A DNA stretch of 64,000 nucleotides from Alisma plantago-aquatica (taxonomy: Eukaryota > Streptophyta > Magnoliopsida > Alismatales > Alismataceae), in NCBI GenBank assembly GCA_963693085.1, contig OY856412.1:965554281-965618280 (forward strand). The letters run 5' to 3'. Shown here in pieces: positions 58,122 through 64,000 of the stretch. Under the pieces are notes generated by a model. It did not search any database, was not told the DNA's origin, and saw only the letters and a list, made by a program, of their open reading frames with translations. The first letter of the stretch is position 1. Every line of letters starts with the position of its first letter. Both the position numbers and the translations under genes were made by a program.

Positions 58122-59562
58122 AAAAAGTAGGTCAACACATTCTACCAAAAAGGCTAGAGAAGTGTATTGCAAGATGTTCATTGCAATCTACTTGTCCTGG
58201 TACTAGAGGGAGACAACTCTAATTGGCTACCAAGTTCATTAAGGTAACAATCTATCAATTTATGTGTATCACTTTGTTATGTTATAACTTAGTGTGGCAA
58301 ACAATATTTTTCTCATCTTGATATTATGCTAAGTGTTTGAAACACATTGATAGTACCAAAAACAAAGGTATTCTCTTTATTCCCTACACATCATAGGTAA
58401 TGGTACACCATATATTTTCTAACACATCCTTGATTTGGATTTCATAGGCCATGACCACATAACCTTTGGCTTCAATCACTATAGTGAAGATGTCTTTTCA
58501 ACTCATTATGTCCTATTGCTACTACTATCTCTCTATAATTCCTCTATATGATAGACATCCACAAACACCAGTGTAGTCACTTGGTCAGAAGCAACTCTTT
58601 AGTTTTTATAATGAATAAATTTCAATAGATGGAGAGATGGAAGATACAAAGAATGCTATCACCTAAAGATTGAACATTTCTAACATCTTTAAATATGTAA
58701 TTAAGAAAAGGAACATGATTTATTTGGCAAATTTGATGCCCCTACAACTAATGTTTTTGCATAATCAATCACCCCTTATATTGTATGTCTAACAAGCTAA
58801 AAAAGTAGCTCAACACATTCTGCCAAGAAGGCTGGAGAGGTGTATTGAAAGATGTTCATTGCACTCCAATTGTCCTGGCACTGGAGGAAGACAACTCTAA
58901 TTAGCTGCCAAGTTCATTTAGGTCACAATTTATCGATTTATAAGTGTTTCACTTTGTTATATCATAACTTGGTGTTGCATATAATATATTTCTCATCTCT
59001 AGATTAGGCTAAGTGTTTTGAACACATTCATAGTTCCAAAAGCAAAGGTATAGTTGTGTTCTCTTTGATCTATACACATCATAGGTAATGGTGCACCATA
59101 TATTTCCCAAGGCATCTTTGGTTTGCATTTCATAGGCCATGACCACAAAACCTTTGGCCTCAATCACTGTTGTGAAGATGACAAGTACTTCTGTTTTGGA
59201 GCCTTGCACGAAATATATGGATCATGGGATCACATTTTCCAATGTTAAATCATTAGTTTCAGCCTCATTCTTTGTAGTTTCCTAATTCTCTTTTTTTTCT
59301 TTTCCCTTATTCCTTCTTGCACATCATGTCATATTTCCACTACTATCTGTCTATAATTCCTCTATATGACAAACATCCATGACCACCTGTGTAGTTACTT
59401 GGTCAGAAGTAAGTGACTCTTGAGTTTTATAATGAAAAATTTTCAATAGATGGAGAGATGGAGGATAGAAAGAATGTAGATTTGTTTGACAAATGATGGC
59501 CCTACAAGTGATGTTTTTGTAGGATCAAGCATTCCTTATCTTGTATGTCTAACAAGACAATC
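58122..59562. repeat. Tandem duplication of about 0.68 and 0.76 kb
   Basis: Copy 1 (58122-58798) and copy 2 (58799-59562) share long blocks: TCAACACATTCT(A/G)CCAA, CTTGTCCTGG/ATTGTCCTGGCACT, CATCATAGGTAATGGT, CATAGGCCATGACCACA, CTATAATTCCTCTATATGA and AATAGATGGAGAGATGGA. Divergence is around a tenth of sites by eye, and copy 2 has an extra stretch of about 90 bp. On the minus strand both copies keep a 35-codon open block (IEAKG(F/Y)VVMAYE...WCTITYDV) that I do not recognise. Confidence 0.8.
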
Positions 59563-62500
59563 TTGTTTGTGGAATACTCCATTGCAACACTATTCATTGG
59601 AGATGTTGCTTTTGAGGTAATCTAGCTTGTATAACTTTTTTAGGTCACTTATATGCTCTAGATTTTCAGTACAAAGTTGATAAACATATTTAAATTATTA
59701 AAGTTGATTGGTCATTCTATTAGCTTGTAACAATCAGTCTGGCTCATTTTCTTACATCAGAAAGCATGGTCATATTTTGAAGTATCTTCATTATAAAGTT
59801 TTAGCCATGTCAATGCATTGTAAGCATTTCAAATTTCCCACTCCAGTAAAAAATACCTTCAGTTTCCTACAATGATAGCTCAATTCGGAAGGACCTTCAG
59901 ATTTTTACATTAATATAACTGTAGAAGTTGTAAGTTGTAAATCACAGTCAATGTAATGGGCTACTTTATCATATTTGTATATGCAAGGTGAAGACACCTG
60001 AGATGTTTGGCATTTCTAATTGAGTTAGGAACATCTACATTTGATAACCTTTGAATCTTAAAATCTTCAAATGTTTTAACCGTTTCAATCATTGTTGGAT
60101 ATATAAAATGTCAACGTCATATCATGGATACAATTGAAAAGCAAAATGCACAACATAGCACAATTATCCAAGCTCATCAATAATTCTAGACTCAATTTCG
60201 TGCATATGGATGCATGTCAGAAGTTAATTTTTTCTAGCTTATCAACCACAATCATGGGCATCATATAAGAAAGTGATGCCCATTGCTAATTCTTTCTTTG
60301 TTAAAAATATGTCTAAATTGACTTTCGGTTTTTGTGTTCAGCTATATTTTACTGTCGTGTTAAATGACATCATATGTCAAGAATACAATTAACAAAAACA
60401 TGGAGGACACACTATGAATCTGTAGTATTTTTGATACCTCAAGCTGGGCAAGAGGTGCTAACTTAACTTCCAAATTACATGTTGACCAACTATATGGTTT
60501 AGTTATTTTGCTAATTACAAACTATACACTTGTATATTTCTGTATATAGAAAGCATATTGCCTTTTGTTAAGATAATCAGAGAATTGTAACTACTGTAAC
60601 TGCCATTTATTGTCCTAATATAAAAACTGTTCCAATAATTTATACCTCTTTCCTAATTTTGTCAAGTCTCTATCATATCCAAAATTAGACACTTTTATAT
60701 TAGGATATTATGTTAATTTTCCAATATAGCATCAACATTGTGAAAAAACATATTCTGCATGTTAGAAAACATGTATATCTGTCCCTCTCAAACACAAAAA
60801 ATCCGTATGTTATAATATGTAATAAACAAAATAGAAGATTTAGTTATTATTGAATAGAAACGTGATCTATATGTCCTTCTCGGACAAGGAACCTATCCAT
60901 CTGTGATATGTATAAAGTAACTTATATTGGTCCTTAAAAGCATGAAAAGTGACTTATATATCATACATGTAATGGGCATTATGACAGAAACATGTTTCAT
61001 CTATCCTTATTATATGGAACTCATCCATCTATAATAGGAAATAATATTATAAATTCACGATGTATCGTGTACAATTCATACGTCCTTGTTCAACATGGAA
61101 TCTAGTTAAAGCAATACTAAAGATAATATGTCTTCTAAAAATAATATTTTTTATCAACTCATTACAGACTGACTCGAAATTTGCACATTGTCCCTACTTG
61201 TATCCACACCGACACAAAATGTGAATCCCAGTTCAACTGCTCATACAACTTTTAAGAAATCTATATATATGTGCTACCTTTGCAACCTATGAGTCACTGG
61301 TCGTCCAGAGCATCAACATACGTTGTATTTTTGCCTTTTCAGGGACAGAGGAAGCGTATTGCATCTCATCCAAAACCGTGAAGTAGATTATTGTTTATAC
61401 TCACATATGCAAATTTGGCGTGCGAAGTACATCAACGACTACCACTGCTTTCTTAAGATATCTCTTACATGATCAACTCAAACATGACAAGCATGACACG
61501 GCTGCATAACTGAAGCCAACAAAGTCAGAAGCAACGAAGCAAAAAGTTGTCAGATCCAATTGGTAAGAAATGAAAATATTTTGTATTTGATTATGTATGG
61601 ACTGCGTTGTTTTCACCATTATCTTTTTTGCATCATCAATTTGGGTACAATTTCGTCAAACCCATGATGTAACTAATTGTAAATAACGTTAGTACAATAG
61701 TAAATTATGTACTAGCAACCTTGGTAGAAACTGTCATGTAAACTTAGGTGTTATAAACATGTGTGTCGTCTGGGTCGATGTGCATGTATTTCTGATTTTC
61801 TTCCAATGATGGCTATAAAATTCAAGGGTTTGAAGAGTTTGTTCGTTGAGCTTGTTCCTACCGCTGGAACTTATATTATTTAAAATATTCATCGCATGTC
61901 TTAGCATAGTATCAATCTATGCCAGATACGACCAATTGGATTATCTTCAACAATGGAACCATGACGCTGTGTTGCCACAAGTTCCATCACGTTTTTTTAA
62001 TAGTTATAAAGTCAAATAATGAGGCAATTGTTATGCTGCGATCATGTCAGACTGTAAATTAACTCTCCTTTGTTGGCAAGCTTCACATTAACTTTTCTAT
62101 GGTGAGGATGTGTTATACGGTTGGGTTCAATGAAAGGTCTACATATCAATTCTTTAATTAAATAACATGGAAGAAGAGTTGTGTACCAAAATGATAGTGA
62201 AGGGTTATGATGTATAATTGTTTACTTATGTAAAAGTTTTACTATTTAATTACAAGTATATTATAAAATCAATCGTTTGAGGCATATGACTTTCTGAGAA
62301 CACCACATAAGAATAATGACATCACTAGCAAATATACCATGCTTACTTGAGGCACTTTACATAAGTGGTTGGCCATCTTTTTTTTTACATGAGTGGTTGG
62401 CCATCTTTGGTGAAGCCGAAAAATATATTAATTTACTAATACATGAGGAAGTGCAACGTGTCTTCAAATCAATTATTTTCCATTTCTTAGGTTATAGAAT

Positions 62501-62737
62501 TCTCATCTCTTCACATGCTAATCTACCAAATTTGTCCAAATACATATATTCCATGTTGTTCTTTTCAAGTAGTCAGTAGTCAGTGAATAAACAAATAATT
62601 CACACTATTCTTATTATCATTGTATTTATTAATTTATTCGATTGGCATTATTATCATTAGTTGGTCTCTCAATATGTGACTGATACGGCAAATACAACTA
62701 TTGATTGCTATCAATAATTTTTGGTGAACAACTACAA
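59563..62737. other. AT-rich stretch, no gene seen
   Basis: Short frames only, such as 62316-62579. GTTGGCCATCTTT is repeated near 62368 and 62396. No terminal Helitron hairpin with CTRR end was identified here. It separates the RepHel relic from the RPA-like gene. Confidence 0.5.
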
Positions 62738-63699
62738 ATGCAAAGCATCACAATAGATGTGTTGATGCCAAGCCTATCAAATTGGATATTAAATTGCAAG
62801 TTGGTTCACAAAGATGAAATCAAGAGCTTTCAGAACACAACAAGATCTAGAAATATTTGGGATTGACATTTATAGACATGAAGGTAATTTTTAATTTTAA
62901 AATATATAACATATTACAACTATCTACACGATTCATATTCATGCAAATTAGGGACAAAGCATACGAGCATCGATCTTCAACGATGTCATTGAGAAGTTTG
63001 ATTCAATTTTTCAACAAAACTCATTTTATAAGATATCAACAGCTACTATAAAGGAAGTACCACAACAATATCGATTTGACAAAGCAAAACAAGAACATGA
63101 GATCATAATTGGTGCTTTTACAACGTTGGAGTTATGTGATTCTTCCAATTGGTTGAGTTCTGAGTTCAAACATGAACGAATGCAAAACTTCAAAACTATT
63201 AAATATTTACTTCATAGTAAAGTAGATAATACATATACAGGTACACATTTACTTAGTAATATTTTACCTTATCCAAAAAAAACATATACATGTACACGTC
63301 TACTTAGTAGTTTTTCTATTTCAAAATTTATATTTCAAACTAATATTATAGTTTATGCTCAGATATTATAGGTATTTTGATTAATGTTGTTGGTGATCTA
63401 TTACAACAAAAGGTAATATTGGAACATTTTACAATACCTTAAAGGATTTATGCATACTTACTATATCGAGTTACATTCATTTACAGGATAACAACTACTA
63501 TGATTATGTGAGATCTTTAGATAACATACTTATAAACAAATGTTGCTGCACAATAAAGGTGACAATGAAAGAGGAAACAAATAAGAAAGACTACACATGC
63601 ATTAGAATGGAAAATGTTGAAAACATTGTTAAGGAAGAAGTTGATGGCCATATCATTGTAATGAATCCCAAGGAGATATCCATTCTCAAGAAGAGATGA
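62738..63699 (+). CDS. RPA1-like single-stranded-DNA-binding (OB-fold) gene, spliced, probably Helitron-associated
   Basis: ATG at 62738 gives MQSITIDVLMPSLSNWILNC...VHKDEIKSFQN, the usual opening of plant RPA1/replication-factor-A OB domains. Then come KYLGLTFIDMK (to 62883), intron 62884-62951, GQSIRASIFNDVIEKFDSIF...YKISTATIKEVPQQYRFDKAK (62952-63240), intron 63241-63371, GILINVVGDLLQQK (63372-63412), intron 63413-63486, and a Lys/Glu-rich last exon to the stop at 63699. All three introns are GT-AG and every junction keeps frame. One single-base shift near 62845-62851 is needed to join the first two blocks. Plant Helitrons are known to carry RPA1-like genes, and this one lies downstream of RepHel on the same strand. 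The C-terminal zinc-finger domain of full RPA1 is absent. Confidence 0.7.
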
Positions 63700-64000
63700 A
63701 AGTTAATGAGGATATAGTCAAATCACTTGATGAAGACAAACACAAGTATGAAAAAAAGAAAAGAAGAAAAGTTATGAATATTCAATGTGTGGAGGTCAAA
63801 GAAGACATGCCAAAGACAAGACAAAGAAGAAAAACAAATACAAAATGACAAAATCAATGATATTCATTTATGTTCTTTCACATTTCCATTATTCGTTACT
63901 ATGATAGCATTAATACATTTATCAATACCAATTAATACATTTATATAATTTATTTGTATTCTTTGAGATTGTCATTATTATTTTAGAATGTTGACATTAC
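63700..64000. other. AT-rich end of window
   Basis: A Lys-rich A/G tract (about 63740-63850) follows the RPA-like stop, then plain AT-rich sequence. No boundary of the Helitron is visible before the window ends. Confidence 0.5.

Noticed and set aside
59009..59209. 66-codon minus-strand frame as a functional host gene
   Set aside because: The product is unrecognised, the sister copy stops after the shared block, and differences between copies are mostly amino-acid changing. Kept only as a finding.

Overview
The window comes from a large, gene-poor flowering-plant nuclear genome. Nearly everything recognisable is transposable-element sequence: CACTA, Ty3/gypsy-like, Ty1/copia (SIRE/Maximus-like), LINE, MITE and Helitron. 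The species cannot be named from the sequence. I see no ordinary single-copy host gene. The window is AT-rich, with GC-richer islands at about 2.5-2.9, 4.1-5.6 and 33.9-34.5 kb.

Layout. 1-3521: 5' part of a CACTA transposon on the minus strand. It has a decayed TNP2 transposase, a GC-rich leader, subterminal AACCGAC/GTCGGTT repeats and the CACTACTAC terminus. 3522-5939: unexplained. 5985-7240: decayed gypsy gag (minus). 7243-about 11990: degenerate long-LTR-like sequence (plus). 13594-13737: LTR scrap. 13738-23608: two SIRE-like copia copies joined through one shared LTR (minus), with gag, pol and a third ORF. 23790-24614: an inverted pair of MITEs in TA/GA microsatellite. 24807-about 26980: another LTR-like relic. 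27469-33393: a complete, very young non-autonomous copia derivative with target-site duplication (TSD) TGGAA, nearly identical LTRs and one intact Gag-like ORF but no pol. 34568-50751: a 5'-truncated LINE split by a complete 14.5-kb large retrotransposon derivative (35248-49772, TSD CATCA) whose LTRs exceed 6 kb. 51842-56930: broken Helitron Rep/helicase (plus). 56931-62737: mostly non-coding, with a 0.68-kb tandem duplication. 62738-63699: a spliced RPA1-like OB-fold gene, probably the accessory gene of the same Helitron.

Most interesting signal. The SIRE-like family carries paired palindromes built on TCGGTCGA...TCGACCGA. They occur upstream of the TATA box in the LTRs and also between gag and pol and between pol and the third ORF. 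Before the third ORF the array is followed by TATAAATA about 135 bp ahead of the start codon, which looks like a second, internal promoter. In the giant-LTR element, TATA lies about 0.9 kb into the LTR, leaving a leader of about 5.3 kb filled with 198-bp and 23-bp arrays rich in AAACGGTTT words.

All boundaries, repeats and motifs were read by eye. No alignment or database search was run, so family names rest on recognised motifs and lineage names are provisional.
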